A stretch of DNA of 64,000 nucleotides, taken from contig NZ_WASO01000010.1 in assembly GCF_009712605.1 (NCBI RefSeq), forward strand, positions 62,001 through 126,000. The letters are read 5' to 3'. A program made the translations under genes and the position numbers. Below the pieces are notes generated by a model, which was not told the DNA's origin, made no database searches, and saw only the letters and a program-made list of their open reading frames with translations. Shown piece by piece: positions 17,577-26,949 of the stretch. The number at the start of each line of letters is the position of its first letter. The first letter of the stretch is position 1. The DNA comes from Paludibacter sp. Lineage in GTDB: Bacteria; Bacteroidota; Bacteroidia; Bacteroidales; Paludibacteraceae.

Positions 17577-18719
17577 TCAGGACAAAGCGACTTGAAAACC
17601 CAGTGCTTTCAGAAAATCAACAAGTTGACTATTTCCATGCTTCAAATTTATTGTGTAAGCCTGAAATTCGCGGCGAATGGGATAATTTCCTCTTTGTTTT
17701 TCAAAATCAGCAACCGCATTACGCAATCGTTCGTTGTCGTCAGTAATTGCATAAGTAGCCCAAACTACCTCTGCAAATAACTGCGAAAGAGTCTTATTTG
17801 ACGCGTCAATGGTTAATAAAGTCGATTGCTGTGGCAACGGAATCGAACCGGGTTGCCATGTATTAAGGGGTAAGCTAAAGAATCGGCTCAAGGCCTGTAC
17901 ACTCATCGCGGTAGCGGTAGCCTTACCGTCGGCTGAATAACCTGCAATATGAGGAGTCGCCAAGCCCACCCGATTTAACAGTCCAACTGAAATTTTCGGT
18001 TCCTGTTCCCAAACATCAAGAACAGCTCCCTGAATTACTTTATTGTCCAGGGCTATTTCCAAAGCCTCTCCATTGACCACTTCGCCCCTTGAAGAATTAA
18101 CGAGCCATGCAGAAGGCTTCATCTTGTGCAGGTTCTCAGAATCAATAAGATGAAACGTTTTGTCTTCGCCCGATCGTGTCAACGGTGTATGAAGAGAAAC
18201 AATATCGGCTTGTTGCAACAAATCTTCCAACGAAACAAAATTTCCTCCTCGTGTTCTTTGCAAAGGCGGGTCATTAACCAGCACCTTCATCCCCAGCAAT
18301 AGTCCGAGTCGGACGATCTTGCTTCCCACATGCCCGCATCCAACGACGCCAAGAGTAAGATTTTCAAGCTTCATCTGCTTTGCCAGAACGAGCCAGGACA
18401 AAACAGAGGCAATATATTGATAAACGGAGCCGGAGTTACAGCCGGGCGCATTTGTCCAGAAAATACCTTTGCCATCGCAATAGGCAGTGTCAATATGATC
18501 TGTTCCTATTGTTGCCGTAGCAATAAATTTTACTGTCGAATTTTTTAGGAGAGCTTCATTGCAGATAGTGCGGGTCCGAACAATTAAAGCATCTGCATTT
18601 GCCACAATATTTGAATCAATTTGAGCACCTTCCACATAGTTTACATCTGCATACAGCTCTAAAACGCCCTTAATAAAAGGGATTTTCTCATCTATTACTA
18701 TCTGTGGACGTTGATGCAT
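17577..18719 (-). CDS. pdxB: Erythronate-4-phosphate dehydrogenase PdxB
   Basis: Oxidises 4-phospho-D-erythronate with NAD in the deoxyxylulose-phosphate-dependent route to vitamin B6. The 380 residues start at ATG (MHQRPQIVIDEKIPF). Visible are the NAD-binding GVVGCGHVGSKIV (about residue 123), the catalytic Arg region NSSRGEVVNGEAL, the Asp/Glu of VLDVWEQEP, and the His in PHIAGYSADGK. The C-terminal 90 residues form the PdxB-specific dimerisation domain, which separates it from SerA-like relatives. It is transcribed towards the methyltransferase. Confidence 0.92.
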   Translation of the reverse strand: MHQRPQIVIDEKIPFIKGVLELYADVNYVEGAQIDSNIVANADALIVRTRTICNEALLKNSTVKFIATATIGTDHIDTAYCDGKGIFWTNAPGCNSGSVYQYIASVLSWLVLAKQMKLENLTLGVVGCGHVGSKIVRLGLLLGMKVLVNDPPLQRTRGGNFVSLEDLLQQADIVSLHTPLTRSGEDKTFHLIDSENLHKMKPSAWLVNSSRGEVVNGEALEIALDNKVIQGAVLDVWEQEPKISVGLLNRVGLATPHIAGYSADGKATATAMSVQALSRFFSLPLNTWQPGSIPLPQQSTLLTIDASNKTLSQLFAEVVWATYAITDDNERLRNAVADFEKQRGNYPIRREFQAYTINLKHGNSQLVDFLKALGFQVALS

Positions 18720-18749
18720 ATGCTCGGTTTTGAAGTAAAAAAAGCCGGA

Positions 18750-19415
18750 TCATAATTGTCCGGCCTCTACAAGAGTAATCACCCTTTCTATAATTTTATC
18801 CTTGTTTTGCACATCGTATTCAGCTTTTAGGTCTGACCCGAAAAGCTTGGCCACGGTTTGCCACATCCATGCCGAAAAAGCGCCTTTATATGTTCTAATG
18901 ATAGAATAAGTCGTCTGATGGCATTCCCTATCGACAAGGCGCACAAGCAATTTTCCCTGATTGATAGACATCGATCGTAATTCTTTCTCGTAACGCTTGA
19001 AAAGTTCCTTTTCAGTTTGTTTCAGGAATACCTTACGTTCTTTTTCATCGGTTATCTGTACAAGCTGTTTGTTAGCATCATACACTGTTCGGGAAACAAG
19101 TCGTGCATAAGGCAACACTCTCTTTACGTCCCGCACCGTTTTCCAATAGAAGTTTTCCTGCTTCTTATTCATGAACTTCATTGGAGGGAAGCAGTAAAAA
19201 TCATTGAAGACATACAGGAACAATGTGTCACGACCATGCACTTCATAATTACACACACAACTTTTAGGAGACAACTTCAGGGTATAGTTGAGCTCGTTAA
19301 AAATCTGCTGAGTGGTCTGTAGTTTGTTCAGCCACTGATCATAGTCCACTGTCTGATTAAAAGCCATGACAGCAGACGAAAAGGTAATCAATATCGCAAA
19401 AATAACACGACGCAT
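18750..19415 (-). CDS. DUF4294-family exported protein
   Basis: A 221-residue Bacteroidetes-specific protein of unknown function. The ATG at 19415 (MRRVIFAILITFSSAVMAFNQ) gives a signal peptide directly at the start; the frame opens earlier but a -7-like box at 19440-19447 (TACCTTTG on the minus strand) lies inside that extension. DUF4294 features are the FNDFYCF segment, YWKTVRDVKRVLPYARLV and the long basic region LVRLVDRECHQTTYSIIRTYKGAFSAWMWQ (seen as RLVDREC and FSAWMWQ). Likely periplasmic. It is divergent from recQ. Confidence 0.8.
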   Translation of the reverse strand: MRRVIFAILITFSSAVMAFNQTVDYDQWLNKLQTTQQIFNELNYTLKLSPKSCVCNYEVHGRDTLFLYVFNDFYCFPPMKFMNKKQENFYWKTVRDVKRVLPYARLVSRTVYDANKQLVQITDEKERKVFLKQTEKELFKRYEKELRSMSINQGKLLVRLVDRECHQTTYSIIRTYKGAFSAWMWQTVAKLFGSDLKAEYDVQNKDKIIERVITLVEAGQL

Positions 19416-19439
19416 GTATGCAATGATTAAATCCGGGTA

Positions 19440-19500
19440 CAAAGGTAATTATTAAATGGAGCACAACGACCGATTTAATGGTATAAAAATTGTAATTTTG
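19440..19500. promoter_or_regulatory. Divergent promoter boxes for DUF4294 gene and recQ
   Basis: Two Bacteroidetes -7 boxes face away from each other: TACCTTTG on the minus strand (19440-19447) ahead of the DUF4294 gene, and TAATTTTG on the plus strand (19493-19500), 22 bases before the recQ ATG. I cannot pick clear -33 TTTG partners for either. Match to the TAnnTTTG consensus is exact in both. Confidence 0.5.
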
Positions 19501-19522
19501 CAACAAATTCGTCAGAAGTCCG

Positions 19523-21442
19523 ATGGATAAATTTCTCAGAGTATTAAAAGAATATTGGAACTACGAGGCATTTCGCCCGTTGCAAAGCGATATTATCCTC
19601 AGCATTGCCGGGGGAAAAGATACGTTGGGACTAATGCCCACCGGTGGAGGCAAATCCATTACATTTCAGGTACCGACCATGACGATGGAGGGAACCTGTC
19701 TGGTAATTACACCCTTAATTGCTCTGATGCGCGACCAGGTAGACAATCTTAAAGCCCGTGGAATCAAAGCCGAAATGATTTGTACCGGCATGAGTCGCCA
19801 GGAGATCATGACTACCCTTGATAACTGTGCATTCGGCAATGTGAAATTCCTTTATGTTTCACCCGAAAGACTATCCTCCGAACTGTTTTTAAAGCGGCTT
19901 AATTCCATCAATATTTGCTTAATCGCGGTTGACGAGGCGCATTGTATCTCTCAATGGGGATACGATTTTCGCCCATCTTACCTGAAGATAGCTGAGATAC
20001 GCCAACATTTGCCGGGGATTCCAATTTTAGCCCTGACAGCCACAGCAACACCGGAAGTAATCCGGGACATACAATCACAATTAAACTTCAGCGAGCCCAA
20101 CTGCTTTTCTCAAAGTTTCGCAAGAGAGAACCTTGCTTATGTAGTTCGCGAAGCAGATGACAAGCTTTCCCTTTTAACCAAAATACTGACCAACGTTGCC
20201 GGTTGTGCTATTGTATACGTACGAGACCGAAAAAAGACAAAAGAAGTAGCAGAATTTCTGCTTGACAAAGGTTTTTCGGCCAACTTTTTTCATGCGGGAT
20301 TGCCGCAGCACGTGAAAAACGAACGACAAGCTGCATGGAAATCGAACCAATGCCGGGTAATCGTCTGCACCAATGCATTCGGTATGGGCATTGACAAACC
20401 TGACGTTCGATTAGTTATTCACCTCGACCTGCCTGATTCGCCGGAAGCATATTTTCAGGAAGCAGGACGGGCAGGACGCGATGGCAAAAAAGCGTATGCC
20501 ACTATCATTTACAGCAAGAATGACGGAGCAAAACTAAAACGCAGAATAAGCGACTCGTTCCCTGACAAGCAACGGGTTCTTGACACTTACAATTCACTTG
20601 GCAATTTTTACCAGTTAGCAGTCGGATCCGGATTTGAAGCCGTTTATCCGTTCGACCTTCAGGAATTTTGCAAGGCCTACAAATTGCCTCTCAACATGAG
20701 CTACAACGCGTTGAAGATAATGGAGCAGGCCGGCTATATTACCTTGTCTGATGCACTTGACAATCCGTCGCGGCTAATGATAACCGTCAACAAAGAAGAA
20801 CTCTATTCTATACGACACGGGAACCCCGAATGGGATAACATCATTCAGGTAACGTTACGATCTTATACCGGGTTATTTGCAGACCATGTGTATATCAACG
20901 AAGACTTAATCGCTCAAAGAGCCGGATCGACGAGAGAAACCGTATACAACGCATTCGTCCAGCTTAGCAAGGCTCATATATTCAGCTATATTCCGGCCAA
21001 GAAAACGCCGTTTATCACATTCACCTCTTCCCGAGAAGACATTAAACATGTAAAACTGAGCAAAGATGTGTATGAGACCCGCAAAGAGCGATTCGAGAAA
21101 AGAATAGAAGCAATGCAAAGCTATGCGGAAGAAAACAACATCTGCCGTAGCCAACAGTTGTTAGCCTATTTTGGACAAAAACAGGAAACCGGCTGTGGCG
21201 TGTGCGATGTCTGCATTGCAAAAAAGAAAAGTTCTCTTTCTACAGACGAATTCGAATTAATCGTGTCTCGCATTAAAAACCACATAAGCGAAAAGCCGGT
21301 GTCCACAAACGAACTTCTTCGTAAAATGAATACATCCGAAGCTAAGACAAAACAAGCTTTACGCTTTTTGCTCGATAAAAACGTCATCTCAATAGATCAA
21401 AGCCAATTAATCCACTTATCCAACACCAACTCCAATGATTAA
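19523..21442 (+). CDS. recQ: RecQ-family ATP-dependent DNA helicase
   Basis: A 3'-5' superfamily 2 helicase acting in recombination and fork repair. The 639 residues show the Q motif region (EYWNYEAFRPLQ), Walker A PTGGGKSITFQ (about residue 39), DEAHCISQWGYDFRP, LTATATP, and GRAGRDG of motif VI. The RecQ zinc site follows: C-RSQQLLAYFGQ then CGVCDVC. The last 60 residues are a winged-helix-like module; I see no HRDC domain, so this is the HRDC-less form. The stop overlaps the next gene's start by 8 bases, so they are translationally coupled. Confidence 0.93.
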   Translation: MDKFLRVLKEYWNYEAFRPLQSDIILSIAGGKDTLGLMPTGGGKSITFQVPTMTMEGTCLVITPLIALMRDQVDNLKARGIKAEMICTGMSRQEIMTTLDNCAFGNVKFLYVSPERLSSELFLKRLNSINICLIAVDEAHCISQWGYDFRPSYLKIAEIRQHLPGIPILALTATATPEVIRDIQSQLNFSEPNCFSQSFARENLAYVVREADDKLSLLTKILTNVAGCAIVYVRDRKKTKEVAEFLLDKGFSANFFHAGLPQHVKNERQAAWKSNQCRVIVCTNAFGMGIDKPDVRLVIHLDLPDSPEAYFQEAGRAGRDGKKAYATIIYSKNDGAKLKRRISDSFPDKQRVLDTYNSLGNFYQLAVGSGFEAVYPFDLQEFCKAYKLPLNMSYNALKIMEQAGYITLSDALDNPSRLMITVNKEELYSIRHGNPEWDNIIQVTLRSYTGLFADHVYINEDLIAQRAGSTRETVYNAFVQLSKAHIFSYIPAKKTPFITFTSSREDIKHVKLSKDVYETRKERFEKRIEAMQSYAEENNICRSQQLLAYFGQKQETGCGVCDVCIAKKKSSLSTDEFELIVSRIKNHISEKPVSTNELLRKMNTSEAKTKQALRFLLDKNVISIDQSQLIHLSNTNSND

Positions 21443-22085
21443 GTTAGTAATTTTCGATTTAGACGGAACGCTTTTAGACACCATATACGACCTGGCTCAC
21501 AGCTGCAATTACGCACTTGAATTACACCACTACCCCACTCATCCGATCGAAGCTTATCGTTTTTTTGTGGGCAACGGGATGAACAAACTGGTTGAGCGCG
21601 CTCTTCCGGAAAGCGACAGAAATCCGGCAACCATCGCGAAAGTCAAACGCGATTTTTTACTCTATTACGCTGATCATTCAACTGAATTTACCCGTCCTTA
21701 TCCCGGAATTACAGAACTTCTGGAAACTTTACAGGTGAAGGGCATCAAACTTGCCGTTGCATCAAATAAGATAGATTCTGCCACAAAATATCTGATCAAG
21801 CGATTTTTTCCTCAGATCGCATTCTCCACGGTATTGGGGCAACGCGAAGACTTTCCCATAAAACCGGATCCTGCCATCGTATATGAAATTATGAAGAATG
21901 CTGATACAGATAAAGGAGAAACGCTGTATGTCGGAGATTCGGGCGTGGATGTAGATACTGCGCTGAACGCCGAAGTTTCTTTGGTTTCTGTACTCTGGGG
22001 CTTCCGACCAAAAGAAGAATTACAGGCGAAAGGTGCCACGCTATTTATTGAAAGAGCCGAAGAAATTTTGGGCCTCCTCAAATAA
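21435..22085 (+). CDS. HAD hydrolase, phosphoglycolate phosphatase-like
   Basis: A 216-residue HAD-superfamily phosphatase. Motif I is FDLDGTLLDT (nucleophile and acid/base Asp pair near residues 8 and 10), motif II VASNKI (Ser), motif III Lys in the FPIKPDP segment, motif IV YVGDSGVDVDTA. The small cap is of the Gph type. It probably dephosphorylates 2-phosphoglycolate, which arises from repair of 3'-phosphoglycolate DNA ends, a fit with its overlap with recQ, but HAD substrate calls by sequence are weak. Confidence 0.82.
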   Translation: MIKLVIFDLDGTLLDTIYDLAHSCNYALELHHYPTHPIEAYRFFVGNGMNKLVERALPESDRNPATIAKVKRDFLLYYADHSTEFTRPYPGITELLETLQVKGIKLAVASNKIDSATKYLIKRFFPQIAFSTVLGQREDFPIKPDPAIVYEIMKNADTDKGETLYVGDSGVDVDTALNAEVSLVSVLWGFRPKEELQAKGATLFIERAEEILGLLK

Positions 22086-22454
22086 AAAACTTTACATAAA
22101 TCTGCATCAAACTCTGCCCGTAGTAGATGATTCCGTATCACACACAACAGTCTTTTGGTCTCTAAAACACTTTGTACTGCTTTCCATATTACCTCCCTTA
22201 CAAAACATCCATTTTGTACATAATCAATTTTGTCATTGACATTATTTAACAGCCATACCTTATTGTATTTTTTACAATAGCAATATCCCTGCTACACTTC
22301 TGAAATCCAGCACTATGAGAGAAAAGCTTTACTGTATTTAATACAAAGTTCAATTATCTGTATATCAGTTTTTTACATTACTAGCTCTTGCTTTTAATCA
22401 AGAAATGATGTTTATTTGCATAGAAATTATTTATTGACCGGAAATTATTCTACC
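22086..22454 (+). promoter_or_regulatory. Xylose regulator upstream region with two palindromes
   Basis: A 369-base AT-rich gap with no gene. It holds two clean dyads: TATTGTA-TTTTT-TACAATA (22261-22279) and TGTATT-T-AATACA (22333-22345). Both contain TGTA/TACA half-sites and lie 110-195 bases before the regulator ATG, so they could be operator sites for the NUDIX regulator itself. I see no terminator after the HAD gene. No experimental operator is matched; this is inference from symmetry and position. Confidence 0.4.
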
Positions 22455-23171
22455 ATGCAAGAAACATCACTCTATCCTCACGTATCTGTTGACTGTGCCA
22501 TTTTTGGATTCGACGGAGAACAATTGAAGATTTTGCTGATCACCCGTACAGGAGAAAGCGAAGAAGGTCGTTATAGTGACATGAAGCTTCCCGGCAGCGT
22601 GATCTATGAAAGCGAAAATCTTGACGACGCAGCCTATCGCGTTCTTTACGAACTAACCGGCATCAAAAACATTTACCTGCAACAATTTCGCAGTTTCGGT
22701 TCCCCGGACAGAACCAAGCATCCCCGGGATATCGTTTGGCTTGAGAATGCCATCCACATGAAAATTGGACGCATTATCACAGTTGCTTATGTAGCGTTAA
22801 TCAAGATCAATCAAAAGCTGAGGGGCTTTGCCGATGGATATGAAGCGCACTGGTGCAACATATCTGAAATAGGACAACTGGCGTTTGATCACAACGAAGT
22901 TGTGGAAGGCGCGTTGAATTATGTCCGTAAAAAGATAGAAGAAGACCCGACGGGAATGTACGAACTCCTGCCGAAAAAATTCACTGAGGCCGAATTGAGA
23001 AACCTGCATGAAGTCATTTTCGGAGAAAAAGTTGACATACGCAATTTTCACAAAAAATTCATCTCTCTCAATTATATCATTCCATTGGAAGAGAAGCAAC
23101 AAAATGTGGCTCACCGTGCTGCCCGTTATTATCGCTTTGACAAAATAATTTACAACAAATCTCACAGGTAA
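22455..23171 (+). CDS. NUDIX-domain transcriptional regulator of xylose genes (AraR/NrtR type)
   Basis: A 238-residue sugar-responsive DNA-binding protein. It starts at the ATG at 22455 (MQETSLYPHVSVDCAIF); the frame opens earlier only with TTG. Residues 10-140 are a NUDIX fold, but the catalytic box GSVIYESENLDDAAYRV...YELTG lacks the REUxEE core, so it should be an effector sensor, not a hydrolase. The C-terminal part (FTEAELRNLHEVIFG, then HKKFI) is a winged helix. This is the architecture of AraR-type regulators in Bacteroidetes. Its place directly before xylB, with 44 bases between, points to xylose or xylulose as ligand. Confidence 0.85.
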   Translation: MQETSLYPHVSVDCAIFGFDGEQLKILLITRTGESEEGRYSDMKLPGSVIYESENLDDAAYRVLYELTGIKNIYLQQFRSFGSPDRTKHPRDIVWLENAIHMKIGRIITVAYVALIKINQKLRGFADGYEAHWCNISEIGQLAFDHNEVVEGALNYVRKKIEEDPTGMYELLPKKFTEAELRNLHEVIFGEKVDIRNFHKKFISLNYIIPLEEKQQNVAHRAARYYRFDKIIYNKSHR

Positions 23172-23215
23172 AACAATTCACGACTAATTATAATTAACCA
23201 CAAAACACTATAATA

Positions 23216-24688
23216 ATGTATCTATTAGGCATCGACGTAGGCAGTTCGTCTGTAAAAGCTTCATTAGTAAACGCAGAAAACGGCAAGTGTGTAGCTTCCG
23301 ACTTTTCTCCAAAAGTAGAAATGGAAATCACAGCCCTGAAATCGGGATGGGCAGAACAACATCCAGACAGCTGGTGGAACAATTTCAAAGCCGCATTAAA
23401 AAATATACTTTCCGAATCGGGCGTAAACAGCAGCGATATTAAAGCCATCGGTATTTCTTATCAGATGCACGGATTGGTACTTGTTGACAAAAATCAACAG
23501 GTATTACGTCCTTCTATCATTTGGTGCGACAGCCGCGCCGTACCTTACGGCGAAAAAGCATTCAAAGGTATCGGCGAAGAACAATGCCTCTCTCACCTAC
23601 TCAACTCTCCGGGTAACTTTACAGCATCAAAACTGGCCTGGGTAAAAGAAAACGAGCCTGAATTGTTTGCCAAAATTGATAAAATAATGCTTCCGGGCGA
23701 CTATATTGCCATGAAGCTGACAGGCGATATCACCACTACTGTTTCCGGTCTTTCAGAAGGTATCTTTTGGGATTTCCAAAACAACTGTGTATCAGAAGAC
23801 ATTCTGAACTATTACGGTTTCGACAAATCAATTATCCCTACCATTTTACCCACCTTTGCAGAACAAGGCAAAGTAACTGCTTTTGCAGCTAAAGAACTGG
23901 GTCTTGCTGAAGGCACACCGGTTACTTACCGTGCCGGCGACCAACCGAACAACGCATTATCTCTCAACGTATTTAACCCTGGAGAGATTGCTGCAACAGC
24001 CGGAACCTCCGGTGTTGTTTATGGTGTTAACGGCAATGTAAAATATGACCCACAATCACGCGTAAATACTTTTGCTCACGTAAATCACACTACGGAATCG
24101 ACACGTCTCGGCGTATTGCTTTGCGTAAACGGCACAGGCATCCTCAACTCATGGATGAAAAAGAACGTTGCTCCTGAAAGCATGTCTTACAAAGAAATTG
24201 ATGCGATGGCTGAAAAAATCGCCATTGGCTCAGGCGGCATCTCTATTCTTCCTTTTGGAAACGGAGCTGAACGTATGCTGGGCAATAAAGAAACCGGTTG
24301 TTCTATTCACGGTATCAACTTCAACAAACATGGCAAAGCAGAAATTTTACGTGCTGCTCAGGAAGGCATTGTTTTCGCATTTGCTTACGGCATGGAAGTA
24401 ATGCAGGGAATGGGTATCGACACCCGTATCATCCGTGCAGGATTTGCCAACATGTTTATGAGTTCTATTTTCCGCGATACGCTGGCCGGAGTAACCGGAG
24501 CCACTATCGAATTATTCAACACCGATGGTTCTGTAGGCGCAGCCAAAGGAGCAGGGATTGGCGCAGGCATCTACAAATCGAATGTTGAAGCATTCTCAAC
24601 TCTCGAAAAGCTGAAATCTACAGAGCCGGACGCCAAGAATGAAACAGCATACAAAGAAGCTTATGAGCTTTGGAAATCAAAACTGTAA
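23216..24688 (+). CDS. xylB: Xylulokinase XylB
   Basis: Phosphorylates D-xylulose to xylulose 5-phosphate, feeding the pentose phosphate pathway. The 490-residue FGGY kinase has the phosphate-1 motif GIDVGSSSVKASLV (residues 5-18), the sugar-binding QMHGLV and CDSRA segments, the catalytic Asp in YRAGDQPNNA, and the ATP-binding TAGTSGVVYG. Substrate assignment is supported by the neighbours xylA and xylE. The GH3 gene starts 24 bases after the stop, so they share a transcript. Confidence 0.93.
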   Translation: MYLLGIDVGSSSVKASLVNAENGKCVASDFSPKVEMEITALKSGWAEQHPDSWWNNFKAALKNILSESGVNSSDIKAIGISYQMHGLVLVDKNQQVLRPSIIWCDSRAVPYGEKAFKGIGEEQCLSHLLNSPGNFTASKLAWVKENEPELFAKIDKIMLPGDYIAMKLTGDITTTVSGLSEGIFWDFQNNCVSEDILNYYGFDKSIIPTILPTFAEQGKVTAFAAKELGLAEGTPVTYRAGDQPNNALSLNVFNPGEIAATAGTSGVVYGVNGNVKYDPQSRVNTFAHVNHTTESTRLGVLLCVNGTGILNSWMKKNVAPESMSYKEIDAMAEKIAIGSGGISILPFGNGAERMLGNKETGCSIHGINFNKHGKAEILRAAQEGIVFAFAYGMEVMQGMGIDTRIIRAGFANMFMSSIFRDTLAGVTGATIELFNTDGSVGAAKGAGIGAGIYKSNVEAFSTLEKLKSTEPDAKNETAYKEAYELWKSKL

Positions 24689-24712
24689 TTGACAACACCC
24701 TTATTAGTTGCT

Positions 24713-26902
24713 ATGAAACGGCTTCGAGTCTTATCGTCTTTGTTATTTGCCGGTGCTTTTTGCACATCTTTGTTTGCACAACAGTTTCCCTATCAGGATC
24801 CAGGCAAAACGGTTGATGAGCGTGTTGCGGATCTGGTCTCGAGAATGACACTACAAGAAAAGGCCTACCAGATGATGAACAGTGCCCCCGGCATTGAACG
24901 ACTGGGATTGCTTCCTTTCGAATGGTGGAACGAGGCATTACATGGTGTTGCACGTACAGGAAGAGCTACGGTTTTTCCTCAAAATATCGGTTTAGCGGCA
25001 ACTTTCGATCCCGATCTCGTGAAACGTATCGGAGAAGCAATTTCTGATGAAGCCTGGGCAAAGTTCAACATTGCCCAGCGAATGCAGAACTACGGCAAAT
25101 ATACAGGGTTGACCTTCTATGCCCCCAACATTAATATTTTCAGAGATCCTCGTTGGGGTCGCGGGCAGGAGACTTACGGAGAAGATCCGTACCTCACCTC
25201 ACGCATGGGTATTGCTTATGTGCAGGGAATGCAGGGTAATGATCCGCACTTTTTGAAGACGGCAGCCTGTGCTAAACATTACGTAGTTCACTCAGGCCCG
25301 GAAGCTTCACGCCACTCGTTTGATGCCGAACCTCCGATGAAAGACTTCATGGAGACGTACACGCCGGCGTTCGAAGCATTGGTAAAAGAAGGCAACGTGC
25401 AGAGCGTAATGTGCGCTTACAACCGTACATTCGGAAAACCATGTTGCGGCAGCTCATTCCTTTTGTCGGAATTGTTACGCAAACGTTGGGGATTTCAAGG
25501 CTATATCACTACCGACTGTGACGCTATCACCAACTTTTACAAACATCACGGAGCAGCAAAAGACGAAGCCGACGCTTGTGCATTAGCCATCAAAAGCGGT
25601 GTAAACCTCGACTGCGGCAACGAATTTCAAAGCCTCCCTGAAGCTGTAAAAAGAGGATTAATTACCGAAAAAGAGATCGACCAGGCATTAAGTAAGCTTT
25701 TAGTAACACGTTTCAAATTAGGATTGCTTGACCCGGTAAACAATAACCCTTATTCAAAAATAGGCGAAGAAGTTATTGGATGCAAAAAACATGTTGACCT
25801 GGCATACGAAGCTGCTGCAAAGTCTATTGTTCTGTTACAAAACAAGAACAACTTGCTTCCCTTGAAGAAAACCATTAAATCGATCTTCGTAACTGGCCCA
25901 TATGCTGCCAGTCAGGATGTTTTGATGGGTAATTACAACGGAGTAAGCGATCACCTGACTACCGTTCTCGAAGCAATTGTAGGGAAAGTAAGTGCCGGTA
26001 CATCGGTTTTCTATCGTCAGGGAGTAGAGCCCAGCGCTCCCAACCAGAATGCCAGTAATTATGCGTTTGGCGAAGGCGCTAATTCGGACGTAATCGTTGG
26101 TGTATTTGGAGTATCAGGTGTTTTTGAAGGAGAAGAAGGAGAATCGACAGCTTCAAACACGTTGGGTGACCGTCTGAATCTGAATATTCCTCAAAACCAG
26201 CTCGACTTTCTCCGCACCATGAAGAAACGATCAAAAAAACCGATCGTATTGATTCTGACCGGAGGTAGTCCTGTTTGCACAGCCGAACTGTCGGAAATTG
26301 CCGATGCTATCATCTTTGTATGGTATCCGGGACAAGAGGGCGGACGGGCTGTTGCCGATGCCCTTTTCGGAGATGTAAATCCTTCCGGAAGGTTAGCCAT
26401 CACTTTCCCGAAATCGGTTGACCAACTACCTGCTTTTGACGATTATAGCATGAAAGGTCGCACCTATCGTTACATGACGGCAGAGCCGCTCTATCCTTTC
26501 GGATTCGGGTTGAGCTACACTTCGTTCCAATACAGCGACATTGCCATTGATAAAGCAAAAATTAAAAAAGGAGAAACCGTAACAGTAACTACCAAAGTGA
26601 CCAACACCGGAAAATCGGATGGTGAAGAAGTTGTTCAGCTTTACGTCACCGACGTAAAAGCAAGTACACGAGTACCTCTCTATTCTCTCGACGGAGTGAA
26701 ACGCCTGAAGCTGAAAAGCGGCGAATCTCAAACCGTTTCATTTCAAGTTACACCGCGAATGATGGAATTGGTGAATGACAGCGGAGACCGAGTGCTTGAA
26801 AGCGGTGATTTTAAAGTTACCATAGCCGGCAGTTCACCGTCTCCGGTTGCACAAACACTGGGAGCTGCCACACCGGCATCTATCCAGTTTACAATGAAAT
26901 AA
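24713..26902 (+). CDS. GH3 family beta-xylosidase/beta-glucosidase, exported
   Basis: Releases terminal sugars from xylo-oligosaccharides, probably in the periplasm. The ATG at 24713 gives 729 residues with a signal peptide (MKRLRVLSSLLFAGAFCTSLFAQ). Order: GH3 N-terminal domain with FEWWNEALHGVA and KHYVVHSGPE, the nucleophile Asp in GYITTDCDAITN (about residue 270), the GH3 C-terminal domain with acid/base candidates in VFEGEEGEST, and a C-terminal fibronectin-III-like domain from about 620. WNEALHG and TTDCDAI are typical of xylan 1,4-beta-xylosidases; the location in the xylose operon supports that over glucosidase. Confidence 0.88.
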   Translation: MKRLRVLSSLLFAGAFCTSLFAQQFPYQDPGKTVDERVADLVSRMTLQEKAYQMMNSAPGIERLGLLPFEWWNEALHGVARTGRATVFPQNIGLAATFDPDLVKRIGEAISDEAWAKFNIAQRMQNYGKYTGLTFYAPNINIFRDPRWGRGQETYGEDPYLTSRMGIAYVQGMQGNDPHFLKTAACAKHYVVHSGPEASRHSFDAEPPMKDFMETYTPAFEALVKEGNVQSVMCAYNRTFGKPCCGSSFLLSELLRKRWGFQGYITTDCDAITNFYKHHGAAKDEADACALAIKSGVNLDCGNEFQSLPEAVKRGLITEKEIDQALSKLLVTRFKLGLLDPVNNNPYSKIGEEVIGCKKHVDLAYEAAAKSIVLLQNKNNLLPLKKTIKSIFVTGPYAASQDVLMGNYNGVSDHLTTVLEAIVGKVSAGTSVFYRQGVEPSAPNQNASNYAFGEGANSDVIVGVFGVSGVFEGEEGESTASNTLGDRLNLNIPQNQLDFLRTMKKRSKKPIVLILTGGSPVCTAELSEIADAIIFVWYPGQEGGRAVADALFGDVNPSGRLAITFPKSVDQLPAFDDYSMKGRTYRYMTAEPLYPFGFGLSYTSFQYSDIAIDKAKIKKGETVTVTTKVTNTGKSDGEEVVQLYVTDVKASTRVPLYSLDGVKRLKLKSGESQTVSFQVTPRMMELVNDSGDRVLESGDFKVTIAGSSPSPVAQTLGAATPASIQFTMK

Positions 26903-26949
26903 TTCAGTTCTAAAATTATAACAACAAACCCTAACATTAAATTCAAATT

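Noticed and set aside
22033-22239. Small plus-strand frame after the HAD gene
   Set aside because: Overlaps the HAD gene end in another frame and continues into AT-rich leader; no coding character.
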